DNA of 64,000 nucleotides from Brevibacterium pigmentatum (GCF_011617465.1 NZ_CP050153.1:3844001-3908000); one strand, 5' to 3'. Shown: positions 8,253-17,967, counted from the first letter of the stretch. Translations and numbers: made by a program. Notes: generated by a model not told the origin, from the letters alone.

Positions 8253-9564
8253 TGTCAGCACGGACTCGCTTGATGGCGGCAGCGATGCGGTTGTCTTCGC
8301 TTTCGGGTACGCAGCGCAGGTCGACCAAGCATCGTCCCTGGTGGACGCGGGCGACGATCGCAGGATCGCCGCGGCGCAGCGGCTCGGCGAAGGCTTCGGG
8401 CAGTTCGACTGCCCAGCCGGACAGGGGCACTCCGGGGGCTCCCCCGCCGCCGACTCGTCCGTCGTGGTCGACGATCGTGGCACCGACCGCCTCGGCGAGA
8501 GTTTCGGTGCGTTTCCGCAGGTGAACTGTGTCGATGTGGAGGGCGTCGTGGATCGGGTTCGCGGTGTGAGTGATCGTGGCTTCGAGGGCGGCGAGGGTGA
8601 GTTTGTCGGTGCGCATCGCTCTGGCCAGAGGGTGTTTGGCCAGTGTCTGCACTGCTTCGGTGCGGCCGAGGATGAGTCCGGCCTGCGGGCCGCCGAGGAG
8701 TTTGTCGCCGGAGACGATGACGAGGTCGGCGCCGGCGCGCAGGGCGGTGTCGATATCGGGTTCGTCGGGCAATGCCGAGTCGGGAGTGAAGAGTCCGGAG
8801 CCGAGGTCGACGATGAGCGGCAGGTTGTGCTCGTCGGCGAGTCCGCGCAGTTCAGCCACGTCGACGGAGGAGGTGAATCCTTCGACGCGGAAGTTGCTCG
8901 TGTGCACCTTGAGCAGGCAGGACGTGTCGTCGCTGATGGCCTCGGCGTAGTCGGCCACGTGGGTGCGGTTCGTCGTGCCGACCTCGCGCAGGCTGGCGCC
9001 GGTCGTCGTCATGAGGTCGGTGAGGCGGAACCCGGCACCGATTTCGATGAGTTCGCCGCGGCCGAGGATGATCTCGCCGGAACCTGTGCCGCGGCCGCGC
9101 ACCGCAGTGACGGCCAGCAGCAGGGCGGCCGCACCGTTGTTGACCACGAGAGCATCCTCGGCAGCCGGGCTCGCCTGCAACAGGGCGGCCTTCGCTCCGG
9201 TGCCCCGCTTGCTGCGTTTGCCGGTGCCGAGGTCCATTTCGACGTCGACATATCCGGCCGCCTCGGTGATCGCCTGGGTTGCCGCAGGTGAGAGCGGTGC
9301 CCGGCCGAGGTTCGTATGGACGAGGATGCCGGTGGCGTTGAGCACCGGGGTCAGGGACGAGGCCGAACGGGAACCGAGCCTGGAGGTGATGGTGGGGACC
9401 ACCTCGGCGACGGGGATCTCACCGGTCCGGGCGGAGTTCTGCACCTCGGAGATGATGGCCTTGATGGTTGCCTGGTTGAGGCGCTCACCTGCGGCGATGA
9501 TCTCGGGAAGGGCGAGGAGATGATCCGTGCGCGGAATGGACCGGCGCGGGTCAGGTTCGACCAT
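8245..9564 (-). CDS. selA: L-seryl-tRNA(Sec) selenium transferase SelA
   Basis: A 439-residue PLP enzyme converting Ser-tRNA(Sec) to Sec-tRNA(Sec) with selenophosphate. Start chosen at ATG 9564 because GAGGAGG lies eight bases upstream; an in-frame GTG at 9591 would add nine residues without such a site. Family landmarks: PVLNATGILVHTNLGRAPLS, VVNNGAAALLLAV, EVGTTNRT, and the PLP-lysine block IVSGDKLLGGPQAG. It overlaps selB by 8 bases. The tRNA-Sec gene lies 63 bases upstream on the same strand, so tRNA and the two proteins may share a transcript. Confidence 0.95.
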   Translation of the reverse strand: MVEPDPRRSIPRTDHLLALPEIIAAGERLNQATIKAIISEVQNSARTGEIPVAEVVPTITSRLGSRSASSLTPVLNATGILVHTNLGRAPLSPAATQAITEAAGYVDVEMDLGTGKRSKRGTGAKAALLQASPAAEDALVVNNGAAALLLAVTAVRGRGTGSGEIILGRGELIEIGAGFRLTDLMTTTGASLREVGTTNRTHVADYAEAISDDTSCLLKVHTSNFRVEGFTSSVDVAELRGLADEHNLPLIVDLGSGLFTPDSALPDEPDIDTALRAGADLVIVSGDKLLGGPQAGLILGRTEAVQTLAKHPLARAMRTDKLTLAALEATITHTANPIHDALHIDTVHLRKRTETLAEAVGATIVDHDGRVGGGGAPGVPLSGWAVELPEAFAEPLRRGDPAIVARVHQGRCLVDLRCVPESEDNRIAAAIKRVRADNA

Positions 9565-9627
9565 GGGGCGGCCTCCTCGGTGCAGGGTCACGGCGGCGCC
9601 GCTTGGTCGGCGGGACCGCGAAACGGT

Positions 9628-9722
9628 TGGCGGAGGCGGACGGGAATCGAACCCGCCAGACCGAGATACTCGGTCTCACTGGTTTTGAAGACCAGGGCGC
9701 CCACCAGGACACGGACGCCTCC
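9628..9722 (-). tRNA. selC: tRNA-Sec (anticodon UCA), CCA encoded
   Basis: Read on the minus strand the gene begins GGAGGCGTCC and ends CCGCCTCC-G-CCA, with the 3' CCA encoded (9628-9630). The anticodon UCA is at 9686-9688, in the loop CTTCAAA. The extra arm is long and strongly paired (AGACCGAG / CTCGGTCT) as in selenocysteine tRNAs, the T loop is GGTTCGATTCC, and the total length of about 95 bases with an extended acceptor stem fits tRNA-Sec and no elongator tRNA. It sits between selD and selA. Confidence 0.96.
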
Positions 9723-9844
9723 ATCGGTCATCCTATCGTGGGACGGCGGGTGGTCACAGCGGTCAGAGGAGGGGGCGTTCGTCGCGATGTGGACGCCCAT
9801 CGGACCTGGTGACGGTTCTGTCAGATGAGTGTTAGTCTCCGGGT

Positions 9845-10831
9845 ATGGCTGAGATTCATGACCGTCTGACCTCGTTCGCTCACGGTGGAGGATGTGCCTG
9901 CAAAATCCCTCCCGGCGAGCTCGAGGATGCGGTGCGCGGGTTGGTCGGTCAGTCCGGTCCCGATGTCCTCGTCGGCCTCGACGACGGCGATGATGCCTCG
10001 GCGGTGCGGGTCCGAGACGACCTCGCGGTGCTCTCGACGGCGGACTTCTTCACCCCTGTCATCGACAATGCCTACGACTGGGGGCGCATCGCCGCGGCCA
10101 ATGCCCTGTCCGACATCTACGCGATGGGCGGGACCCCGGTCACGGCGATCAACCTCGTCGGATGGCCGCGGGAGAAGCTGCCGATGGAGCTGCTCACCGA
10201 GGTTCTGCGCGGCGGGCTCGATGTTGCGGCGCAGGCGAACTGCCCCGTCGCCGGCGGTCATTCGATCGACGATCCCGAGCCGAAGTACGGGATGGCCGTG
10301 ACCGGTGTGGCCCACCCGGACGAACTCATGCGCAACGATTCCGCCGAGGCGGGGCTGCCCCTGACATTGACCAAGCCAATCGGCGTTGGGATTCTCAACA
10401 ATCGGCACAAAGTCACTGGTGAGACCTTCGACGAGGCGATCGCCACGATGACCGCGCTCAATGCCGAAGCGTCACGGGCGGCCGTGGCTGCAGGCGTACG
10501 AGCGGCCACGGATGTCACCGGTTTCGGTCTGCTCGGGCACCTGTTCAAGATGGCCCGAGCCTCAGGAGTCGGAGCCGTCATCGATGCGGCTGCAGTGCCC
10601 CGCCTCGGCGGTGTCGATGAGTCGATCGCTGACGGGTATGTGTCCGGCGGAACCAGGCGAAACCTCGACTGGGTGCGGCCTCATCTGACCGCGGATGACG
10701 GCGTGAGCGAGGACGACCTGCTGCTTCTCGCCGATGCGCAGACCTCGGGCGGGCTGCTCGTCGTCGGCGAACTGCCTGATCACCCGATCATCGGCGAGAT
10801 CGCCGCCGGCTCGGGCGTCCACGTGCGGTGA
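9845..10831 (+). CDS. selD: selenide, water dikinase (selenophosphate synthase) SelD
   Basis: A 328-residue enzyme making selenophosphate from selenide and ATP, the selenium donor for SelA. The N-terminal catalytic loop reads HGGGCACK (residues about 13-20), with Cys where some organisms use Sec, so SelD itself does not need recoding. Further landmarks are GLDDGDDASAV, STADFFTPV, ANALSDIYAMGG, AGGHSIDDPEPKYG and TDVTGFGLLGHL, all characteristic. Start ATG 9845 has no strong Shine-Dalgarno. It is divergent from tRNA-Sec/selA/selB. Confidence 0.95.
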   Translation: MAEIHDRLTSFAHGGGCACKIPPGELEDAVRGLVGQSGPDVLVGLDDGDDASAVRVRDDLAVLSTADFFTPVIDNAYDWGRIAAANALSDIYAMGGTPVTAINLVGWPREKLPMELLTEVLRGGLDVAAQANCPVAGGHSIDDPEPKYGMAVTGVAHPDELMRNDSAEAGLPLTLTKPIGVGILNNRHKVTGETFDEAIATMTALNAEASRAAVAAGVRAATDVTGFGLLGHLFKMARASGVGAVIDAAAVPRLGGVDESIADGYVSGGTRRNLDWVRPHLTADDGVSEDDLLLLADAQTSGGLLVVGELPDHPIIGEIAAGSGVHVR

Positions 10832-10920
10832 GGTCTTGGCCAGGTGCGGGACTTCGTTTGTGAGCGAGTTCCAAGCATGATTTCATTTGCAGTCATCGGG
10901 TCATTGCTATCGTCAGGATC

Positions 10921-11610
10921 ATGGGCCTACAAGACTGGATCTACGGGCGCACAGACAAGCAGCGAGCCAAACGGGCCGAGAAGATACGACAGGAATTCGG
11001 TTCGGATCCTGACCTGACCCCGGCCATGCTGGAGGTGCTGACCAAGGCAAACGACATGCCGAATGAACCGAAGGTCGCACTGTACAAGGAGGCGGTTCCG
11101 GCAGGAATCGAACCGACTCGAGTGTCTGTGGGATATCAGGACGAAGAAGGGATCCATCAGGTCGCCGTCCTCTTTCCCGGTGGCCTGAGCATCCTCAGCC
11201 AGAAGCGCGGAAAACAGAAGAATGGGGAGCCGCATCCGATCGCTGGGGCGCAGGTGCCGTTCTGGGGAATCCAGTCCGTTGAGGTTCACACTCTCCAGAA
11301 TGCGGATACCGGTCTCCTCATCTCCGGAAGCGACGGCCAGCGATCCTACCGACTGGGCTATGTGATCACCGATGCCGCAGAGATCAAGTCTCTCGCTGAG
11401 GAAATCGAGGCAGGTCGTCAGGCCGATGCCAGGCGCCAGGCTGAGGCGCAGTCGCAGTCAGACCAGCCGAAAGTCAACATCAACTCATCTCTGTCGGCGG
11501 AAGAACAGCTCACGGCGCTGCGGCAGATGCGAGAGATGACCAATATGCCCGACGACGCCTACGAGGCGGCGGTTCGCCAGATCAAAGAGAGCATGACTAC
11601 TGGGGAGTGA
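10921..11610 (+). CDS. hypothetical cytoplasmic protein with PH-like core and SHOCT-like C-terminus
   Basis: I do not recognise a named family for the whole 229-residue protein. It has no signal peptide or membrane segment. Residues 1-40 are basic and helical, residues 60-160 form a beta-rich region of the kind found in bacterial PH-like/GRAM domains (ISGSDGQRSYRLGYVI), residues 160-190 are an Ala/Gln/Arg-rich, probably coiled-coil or flexible segment, and the last 35 residues (SAEEQLTALRQMREMTNMPD, then DAYEAAVRQI) resemble a SHOCT motif, a short C-terminal oligomerisation element. It follows selD by 89 bp on the same strand and converges with nrfD, with a shared hairpin between. A link with selenium metabolism is not indicated. 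Confidence 0.6.
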   Translation: MGLQDWIYGRTDKQRAKRAEKIRQEFGSDPDLTPAMLEVLTKANDMPNEPKVALYKEAVPAGIEPTRVSVGYQDEEGIHQVAVLFPGGLSILSQKRGKQKNGEPHPIAGAQVPFWGIQSVEVHTLQNADTGLLISGSDGQRSYRLGYVITDAAEIKSLAEEIEAGRQADARRQAEAQSQSDQPKVNINSSLSAEEQLTALRQMREMTNMPDDAYEAAVRQIKESMTTGE

Positions 11611-11680
11611 CGTCCTCGTCGCGGAACTGACTGACGCTGACCATTGGCACTGCCGCCGACTTCCGAAGGATCAGTCACCC

Positions 11681-11723
11681 TTGGTGCCACAACACCCTGA
11701 TGCAACGGGGTGATTTGGCACCA
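11681..11723. terminator. bidirectional hairpin between convergent genes
   Basis: Imperfect inverted repeat TTGGTGCCACAACACCC (11681-11697) with GGGGTGATTTGGCACCA (11707-11723) and a nine-base loop, in the gap between the hypothetical gene ending at 11610 and nrfD ending at 11754. Its placement suits termination of both transcripts. Confidence 0.6.
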
Positions 11724-11753
11724 GCGGTGAGGGGTGGTTGCCCGTCCGCGCGT

Positions 11754-13064
11754 CTACCGCCCGGTGGTGATGGAGTCGTCGGTGATGCCGCGAGCCCGAC
11801 GCTCTTCGAGGCGAGTGCGCTGCGGTTCGACGACGTGACGCGGGTCCTTCGTCGATTCGATGCCGGCCTCGAGCACTCCGAAACGCGTGTACGCCGAGGC
11901 GGCAGCGAGAGCCGCACCGGAGACGACTGACAGCCCACGCAGCACGGCACGCGTCTTCCAGCTCCGTTTGCCGACGCCGGCTGATTCACCGGTACTGCCC
12001 ACAGCATCGGCAAGCGCTCCGGCCGCGCCAGTCACGCCACCGGATCCAGCACCGCGTGCCAGCTTCTTCGCGAACACACGTGCCCCCACCTCGACGGCGG
12101 CGGTGCCGACGGCTCCGGCGATGAGCAGCTTCTCGGCCCGATGCAGCTTGTGTCCTGGTTCGCCGTCGTCCAGCGGATCGACCTCGGCCGGGTGCATGCG
12201 CTTCCTCATCGCCGACATCGCATAAGCTTCTCCGGCGGTGCCGGTGAGCGCGAGCAGTCGGGCCGGGCCGGTCTCGGCTACCGGTGCCAATGCCATCGCG
12301 GCGCCTCCGGCGGCCATCGACGCCGAGGACACGAACACGTACGGCAGACCATTGCGGCCGGCGGCGTTCCAGGTCGGAACGGCCGTCGCCCCCAAAAGCA
12401 CGGCGGTATAGGCAGCCAGCGGGGTGGCAAAGAACGCGGACTCGATTGCGGCAGGAGTCTCCATGCCATGGAGCACCTTGCGCAGCGGGCCCAGGGGCAG
12501 CAGCTTCTCACCCGTGATTCGGTCGAGTTCGATCGCGAAGGTCACACCCGATCCGACGCCGAAGCCCGAGAGGATCCACGTGCCCAAGCTCATCGGCGAC
12601 GACACTTTGACCACGCGCATCATATTGAGGAATCGTTCGGGCCTGCCGAGGTCGGCCACGAGAGCGGCACCGCCTACACCGGTCGCCGCGATTGCAGTCA
12701 TCCGAGATGCGATGCGCAGACCCGGCCGGTCGGTCAGCTGCGCGCCGAAGCCGAGCAGAGACGAACCGCCGGCCAGACCGCCGAGGAACAGGTACGCCCC
12801 GATCTCATCGCCCCACGGCGGAGCCTTGACGATCGGTCGACCGTAGTACGACGTGAACTCGACGTCCTCGACCATCGGCATCTCACGGTTGCCGTCGGCA
12901 CCGCGATTCTTCCACCCGCCGCCACGACCGTTGCCGCCGCGACCGCCCCGACGCCCACCGGAACCGTCAGGTCCGCTGGGACCTCCACGGCCGCCTCGGC
13001 GACGTTTTCTGCGTCCGCCTTCCGGCTCGGGTGGGCGGTAGGAATCGTATTCTGATGTGCTCAT
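11754..13064 (-). CDS. NrfD-type membrane subunit of formate dehydrogenase
   Basis: A 436-residue NrfD/PsrC-family membrane protein, the likely quinone-side anchor of the formate dehydrogenase. Start at ATG 13064 overlaps the fdhB stop by four bases (ATGA), so it is translationally coupled. Residues 1-60 are hydrophilic and extremely Arg/Gly-rich (RRKRRRGGRGG and GGRRGGRGGNGRGGG), which is unusual for the family. After PWGDEIGAYLFLGGLAGGSS several hydrophobic helices follow (LVADLGRPERFLNMMRVVK is a typical NrfD loop). The C-terminal ~130 residues are more polar. Without heme ligands it would pass electrons from the iron-sulfur subunit to menaquinone directly; that is family inference. Confidence 0.85.
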   Translation of the reverse strand: MSTSEYDSYRPPEPEGGRRKRRRGGRGGPSGPDGSGGRRGGRGGNGRGGGWKNRGADGNREMPMVEDVEFTSYYGRPIVKAPPWGDEIGAYLFLGGLAGGSSLLGFGAQLTDRPGLRIASRMTAIAATGVGGAALVADLGRPERFLNMMRVVKVSSPMSLGTWILSGFGVGSGVTFAIELDRITGEKLLPLGPLRKVLHGMETPAAIESAFFATPLAAYTAVLLGATAVPTWNAAGRNGLPYVFVSSASMAAGGAAMALAPVAETGPARLLALTGTAGEAYAMSAMRKRMHPAEVDPLDDGEPGHKLHRAEKLLIAGAVGTAAVEVGARVFAKKLARGAGSGGVTGAAGALADAVGSTGESAGVGKRSWKTRAVLRGLSVVSGAALAAASAYTRFGVLEAGIESTKDPRHVVEPQRTRLEERRARGITDDSITTGR

Positions 13065-14188
13065 GAACGGCGGCTCCCGAGGAACGCGAGTCCGGCCGCG
13101 GCGACCATGCCCAGCGCCGCGATCCCGGCGTTGGCGTACATCTTCGGCAGGTCCTTCGTCGCGACCCGCGGGTCCGGCGGCAGGCCGTAGACCTCGGGTT
13201 CGTCGAGGAGGAGGAACACGGATCCGGTGCCGCCGACCCCGTCGTTCGGGTTCGCCCCGTAGAGGCGAGCCTCGGTCAGTCCCTTCGCGTGGAGTTCGGC
13301 CACGCGGTCGTGTGCCTGGTCGACCATGTCCTGACGGTCGCCGAACTTGATCGACTGGGTCGGGCAGGTCTGCGCGCAGGCGGGTTCCTGACCCTCGACG
13401 AGGCGGTCGTAGCAGAGGGTGCACTTGTTCGCGGTGCCCGCGTTCGGCACGTCCATGTCCGCGGCCTTGCGATCATCCCGATCGGTGGGGGTGTTGATCG
13501 TGCCGTCGTCTCGGCGTTCGATGACGCCGAAGGGGCAGCCGGCCACGCAGGTTCCGCAGCCGTTGCAGACGTCGTTCTGGACGACGACGGTGTCGAATTC
13601 GGTGCGGAAGAGCGCACCGGTCGGGCAGACGTCGAGGCAGCCGGCGTGCGTGCAGTGTTTGCACACGTCGGAGGACATCAGCCAGCGGAAGTCCGCGGTG
13701 TCCGGGGGTGTCGTGTCGACGTTCGACAGGTCGGTCGGCTCCAGGGCACCCGGTGCCAGCAGATCGACGTTGAGGTCGGGGGTCGTCGGCAGACCGGCGG
13801 AGGTTCGGCCCTCGGCCGCCGCACCCAAGGCCCCGTCCAGCGGCTGCGCGGCGGCAGACTCATCGGTGCGCGGGCGGATCGTGGGCATGCCGAGATTGAC
13901 GAGCTTGCGCCCGGATTCCCGTGCCTTCTCGATGCGTTCGGAATCCTGTTCGATGAACGCGACGTGCCGCCACGTGTTCGCCCCGAGGCTGCCCGTGTTG
14001 TCGTACGAGGAACCGAGCAGTTCGAAGGTGCCGTCCTGCGGGTTGCGGTTCCACTCCTTGCACGCGACTTCGCAGGCCTTGCAGCCGATGCAGATCGAGG
14101 TGTCGGTGAAGAATCCCTTGCGGTTGTGCGCGGAATCGTGCCAGTGCCCGTCCGCCAACGTGCCATCATCGATCGTCGGTGTCGACAT
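13061..14188 (-). CDS. fdhB: formate dehydrogenase iron-sulfur (beta) subunit
   Basis: A 375-residue ferredoxin-like electron-transfer subunit with four cysteine clusters: CIGCKACEVACKEWN (residues about 33-47), CKHCTHAGCLDVCPTGA, CNGCGTCVAGCPFG, and CTLCYDRL followed by CAQTCPT, the pattern of FdnH/FdoH-type subunits. Between the first and second cluster lies a longer insert of about 60 residues rich in Pro, Ala and Asp. The C-terminus ends in a single hydrophobic helix (AALGMVAAAGLAFLG) that would anchor it to the membrane subunit. Its ATG overlaps the fdhA stop by one base (TGATG), and its own stop overlaps nrfD, so the three subunits form one coupled operon. Confidence 0.93.
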   Translation of the reverse strand: MSTPTIDDGTLADGHWHDSAHNRKGFFTDTSICIGCKACEVACKEWNRNPQDGTFELLGSSYDNTGSLGANTWRHVAFIEQDSERIEKARESGRKLVNLGMPTIRPRTDESAAAQPLDGALGAAAEGRTSAGLPTTPDLNVDLLAPGALEPTDLSNVDTTPPDTADFRWLMSSDVCKHCTHAGCLDVCPTGALFRTEFDTVVVQNDVCNGCGTCVAGCPFGVIERRDDGTINTPTDRDDRKAADMDVPNAGTANKCTLCYDRLVEGQEPACAQTCPTQSIKFGDRQDMVDQAHDRVAELHAKGLTEARLYGANPNDGVGGTGSVFLLLDEPEVYGLPPDPRVATKDLPKMYANAGIAALGMVAAAGLAFLGSRRS

Positions 14189-17100
14189 CAGTCGTCCTCC
14201 TCCTCGTTCTCCTGCCGATCCCGAGCCGCGCGGGCGCGAGCTTCCGCTTCGGCCACCTCGGTTTCGGCGATCGCACTGCCGTCGGCGTGCCGGCCGTGGT
14301 CGGGGTCGCCGTCGCTGGGGTCCCCGTCGTCGGCGCGGTTCGACACCGCCGTCTCGGCGGGTTCGGCCGCCTCGGTGGGTTCGATGGTGATCCTACCGCT
14401 GCGATCATCGGCACTGTCGACCGTCGCCGAGGCGGTCGTGCCGTCACCGTCGGAGACTCCATCGCGTCCCCCGTCCAGGGTCCTGCCCGGGGTGACGCCG
14501 ACGGCCGAATCGCCGCCTCGGTGAGCGTGTCCACCGGCGCTGCGTCCCTGTCCGGCGTGATGGGAGGCCTCGACATCCTCGGCTTGAACGGTGACCTGCT
14601 GGTTGCCGGATTCGGGGCTGAGTCCCGCCTCGCGTTGGTACTTCTCGACGAAGTCGACGAGTTCGGGTCCGCGGGGACGGCGGCCGGGCATGATCGTTCC
14701 GGCCACGTACTTGCTGTTCTGGATGTAGACGTTGGGGTCCATCGTCACACCCAGCAGGTCGTTGGCGGAATCGCCTTCGACGACGGCACCCTGACCGCCC
14801 ACGCCCCAGTGGTAGGGCAGGCCGATCTGGTGGACGGTCTTCCCGCCGATCGTCAGTGGGGTCATCCGCTTCGTCACGAGGACGCGGGCCTCGATCGCCG
14901 CCCGCGGGGGAGACCAAGGTCGCCCATCCATAGGGCTCGAGTCCCACCTCGGCGGCGAGTTCAGGTGAGATCTCGCAGAACATCTCCGGCTGCAGCTCCG
15001 ACAGGTACGGCAGCCACCGGGACATGCCTCCGGCGGTGTGGTGCTCGGTGAGTCGGTAGGTCGTGAACACATAGGGGAAGACCTCGGATCCGGGCACCCC
15101 GGCACCGGGGGCGGACAGGTTGTCCTCACGGCGCATAACCATCCGAGTCGGGCTGTTCTGCTGGGAGTACAGCGGGTTCGGAACAGTCGATTCCTGTGGT
15201 TCGTAGTGAGTGGGAATAGGTCCGTCGATCATGCCGCTGGGTGCGAACAGCCACCCCTTGCCGTCGGCCTGCATGATGAACGGATCGTCACCGTCGAGGT
15301 GTGCAGGGCCCCCCGTAGGCCTGATCCGACTTGGCCGCCGGTGCTCGATCGACGGGGAAGTCGGGCACATCCTTACCGGTCCACTTCCCGGTCTCGTCGT
15401 CCCACCACACGAACTTCTTCCGCTCTGACCAGGGGGTTCCGTCGGGTGCGGCCGAGGCACGGTTGTACAGGATCCGGCGGTTCGCCGGCCAGGCCCACGC
15501 CCATTCGGCGGCGGTCTCATCCTGCTCATCCCGCGGTTTGCGGCGGGCGGCCATGTTCTGGCCTCCCGCGTATACGCCGGCGTAGATCCAGCAGCCTCCG
15601 GCGGTGGCCCCGTCGTCGGTCATCTGGTTGAAGTTGTCCAAGGGCTCGCCGTCGCGGTCGCCGCCGATGAAGTAGCCGTTGATCTCCTTGACGACCGCTT
15701 CGGCGTCGACTTCGCCCTCCTCGTCGACCGGGTAGTCCCAGGTCATGTCGAGCAGCGGCCGATCGCGGGGGTCGTCGGAGTCTTTCAGCTTCTCGCGCAC
15801 GGCTTGGCCGAGTTCGTAGAAGAAGTCGAGTTCGCTCTGTGCGTCCCCGGGCGGGTTGACGGCCTTGTGGCGCCACTGCACGAGACGCTGGGTCTGCGTG
15901 AACGTGCCGGCCTTCTCCGTGTGGTTGGCTGCGGGGAGGAAGAACATCTCGGTGTCGATGTCCTCGGTCTTCAGCTCCCCGGTCTCGATCTCGGGGCCGT
16001 CCTTCCACCAGGTGGCGGATTCGATGAGGCTGAAGTCGCGGACGACCATCCACTTCAGGTGGCTCATGGCCATGCGCTGCATGCGCCCGTTGGCCGAGCC
16101 CACGGCCGGGTTCTGCCCAAGCAGGAAGTACCCGTCGACTCCGTCGTTGAGCATGCGCACCGCGGTCTGGTAGGTGCCGTGGGCGCCGTTGATGCGCGGC
16201 AGATAGTCGAAGGCGAAGTCATTGTCTGCCGTCGCCGCATCGCCCCACCAGGCCTTGAGCAGGTTGGTGGCGTAGGCACGGCCGTTGGCCCAGTAGCCCT
16301 TATGGGTCTCCGGGGTGCCCACGGCTGCGACGTAATCGTCGAAGGCGTCGTGGACCCCGGCGCTGGGCATCGGCAGGTAGCCGGGCAGCAGATTGAACAG
16401 GGTGGGAATGTCCGTCGACCCCTGGATCGTCGCGTGCCCGCGCAGCGCCATGATTCCGCCGCCCGGTCGGCCCATGTTGCCCAGCAGGAGCTGGAGGATC
16501 GAGGCGGTGCGGATGAATTGCGCGCCGAGGCTGTGCTGAGTCCAGCCGACCGCGTAGGCGAAGCACGTGGTCCGTTCCCGGCCCGAGTTCTCGGTCACCG
16601 ATTCGTAGAGGTAGTCGAAGTCGGCGGGTTTGATTCCGCAGTTCTCCTCGACCATCTCAGGCGTGTAGCGCGAGTAGTGGTGCCGCAAGATCTGGAAGAC
16701 CGACTTCGGGTTCTCGAGGCTCGGGTCCGTCAACGGAGCACCGTGCTCATCCGTCTGGTACGACCACGTCGAGTTCTCGTACGAGTTCGTGTCCGGGTCG
16801 AAACCGGAGAACAGTCCGTCGAGATCCTCAGTGTCGACATAGTCGTCGCTGATGAGGTTCGCGGCGTTGGTGTAGGCGCGCACGTACTCGTCGAAGTAGC
16901 GGCCCTCGCTCAGCACACGGTTGATGAGCGCACCGAGCAGCACGATGTCGGAGCCGGCCCGAATGGGCACGTGCTTATCGGCGATTGCGGTGGTGCGCGT
17001 GAAACGAGGATCGACGTGGATGATGCGGGCACCCCGGGCCTTGGCCTCGCTCACCCATTGGAAGCCCACCGGGTGGCACTCGGCCATATTGGAACCCTGG

Positions 17101-17762
17101 ATGATGATGCAGTCCGCATTCGCCATATCCTGGACGGGTTGTGTGGCGCCGCCGCGCCCGAACGAAGTTCCCAAACTGGGAACGGTGGCGGAGTGTCAAA
17201 TACGCGCCTGGTTCTCGATCTGTATCGCCCCGGCCGCGGTGTAGAGCTTCTTGGCGAGGTAGTTCTCCTCGTTGTCGATGGTCGCCCCGCCGAGGCTGGC
17301 GATGCCCATCGTCCGCCGCAGCGGGTGGCCTTTGTCGTCGAAGTCCTCCCAGTGGTTGCGGCGGGCCTCGATGAATCGATCGGCGATCATGTCGATCGCC
17401 GTCGGCAGGTCGATCTTCGTCCAGTCCTTGGCCTTCGGGGCCCGGTAGAGGACGTCGGTGACACGACCGGGAGCGTTGACGAGCTGTTCGCTGGCTGCGC
17501 CCTTCGGGCACAGGCGGCCGCGAGAGATCGGTGAGTCCGGGTCGCCTTCGATCTGCACGACCTTGTCATCCTTGACGAAGATCTTCTGCCCGCAGCCGAC
17601 GGCGCAATAGGGGCACACGGATTGGACGACCTTGTCGGCCGTGACCGTGCGTGGAGTGGTGTCCCGAGTCTGCTGGGACACGACGGATTCGCCGCGTCCC
17701 GTCTTATCCGACGTGCGCAGCTGCCGGAGTACCGGCCACTCGAGGAAGCTGAACCGAGCCAT
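14188..17762 (-). CDS. fdhA: formate dehydrogenase catalytic subunit, selenocysteine-containing; frame interrupted by two apparent +1 shifts
   Basis: The molybdopterin/iron-sulfur subunit that oxidises formate to CO2. Residues C50, C53, C57 and C85 form the 4Fe-4S motif (CPYCAVGCG ... LCPKG). After ENQARI an in-frame TGA at 17196-17198 is residue 189, exactly the Sec/Cys site of the family, and reading resumes HSATVPSLGTSFGRGG. The frame then ends early unless one base is removed from the C6 run at 15309-15314 (restoring YGGPAHLDGDDPFIMQADG) and another from the G5 run at 14906-14910 (restoring VSPRAAIEARVLVTKRM, then TVHQIGLPYHWG). The corrected frame ends at the TGATG junction with fdhB. 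The last ~130 residues are an unusual acidic, low-complexity tail. No Tat signal is seen. Either sequencing errors or a true lesion could explain the two shifts. Confidence 0.88.
17167..17198 (-). promoter_or_regulatory. Sec UGA codon with downstream bacterial SECIS-type hairpin
   Basis: TGA (17198-17196, minus strand) is followed after 12 bases by GTTCCC-AGTTT-GGGAAC (17183-17167), a perfect six-base stem with a five-base loop inside the coding frame. Position just after the codon fits a bSECIS read by SelB. Confidence 0.85.
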
Positions 17763-17852
17763 GGCACCACCTTAGCCCCTCACGGGGCGGAAATGCACCA
17801 GGTGAGACCGGGTTTTCGGCCTCGTCCCAGGAGGTGGGAATCACCCGGTTCG

Positions 17853-17896
17853 CCGAGGCGGCTGCGCGGTCAGGATCGACCGCGCAGCCGCCTCGG
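17853..17896. terminator. 19-bp perfect stem-loop downstream of the methyltransferase gene
   Basis: The arms 17853-17871 and 17878-17896 pair over 19 bases with loop AGGATC, 72 bases beyond the stop of the methyltransferase gene and upstream of fdhA. Each arm begins with one copy of the CCGAGGCGG 9-mer in opposite orientation. There is no T-tract. Confidence 0.75.
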
Positions 17897-17967
17897 TGCT
17901 GGGTGCCGTGTTCGGGTTCCTGAACTCGGAGGTCAGGTTGTGGAGCTTGGAGTTCAGGTCGTTCAGC

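Noticed and set aside
9965..9990. Possible selenocysteine in SelD
   Set aside because: The catalytic loop reads GGGCACK with a normal Cys codon, so no recoding is needed.
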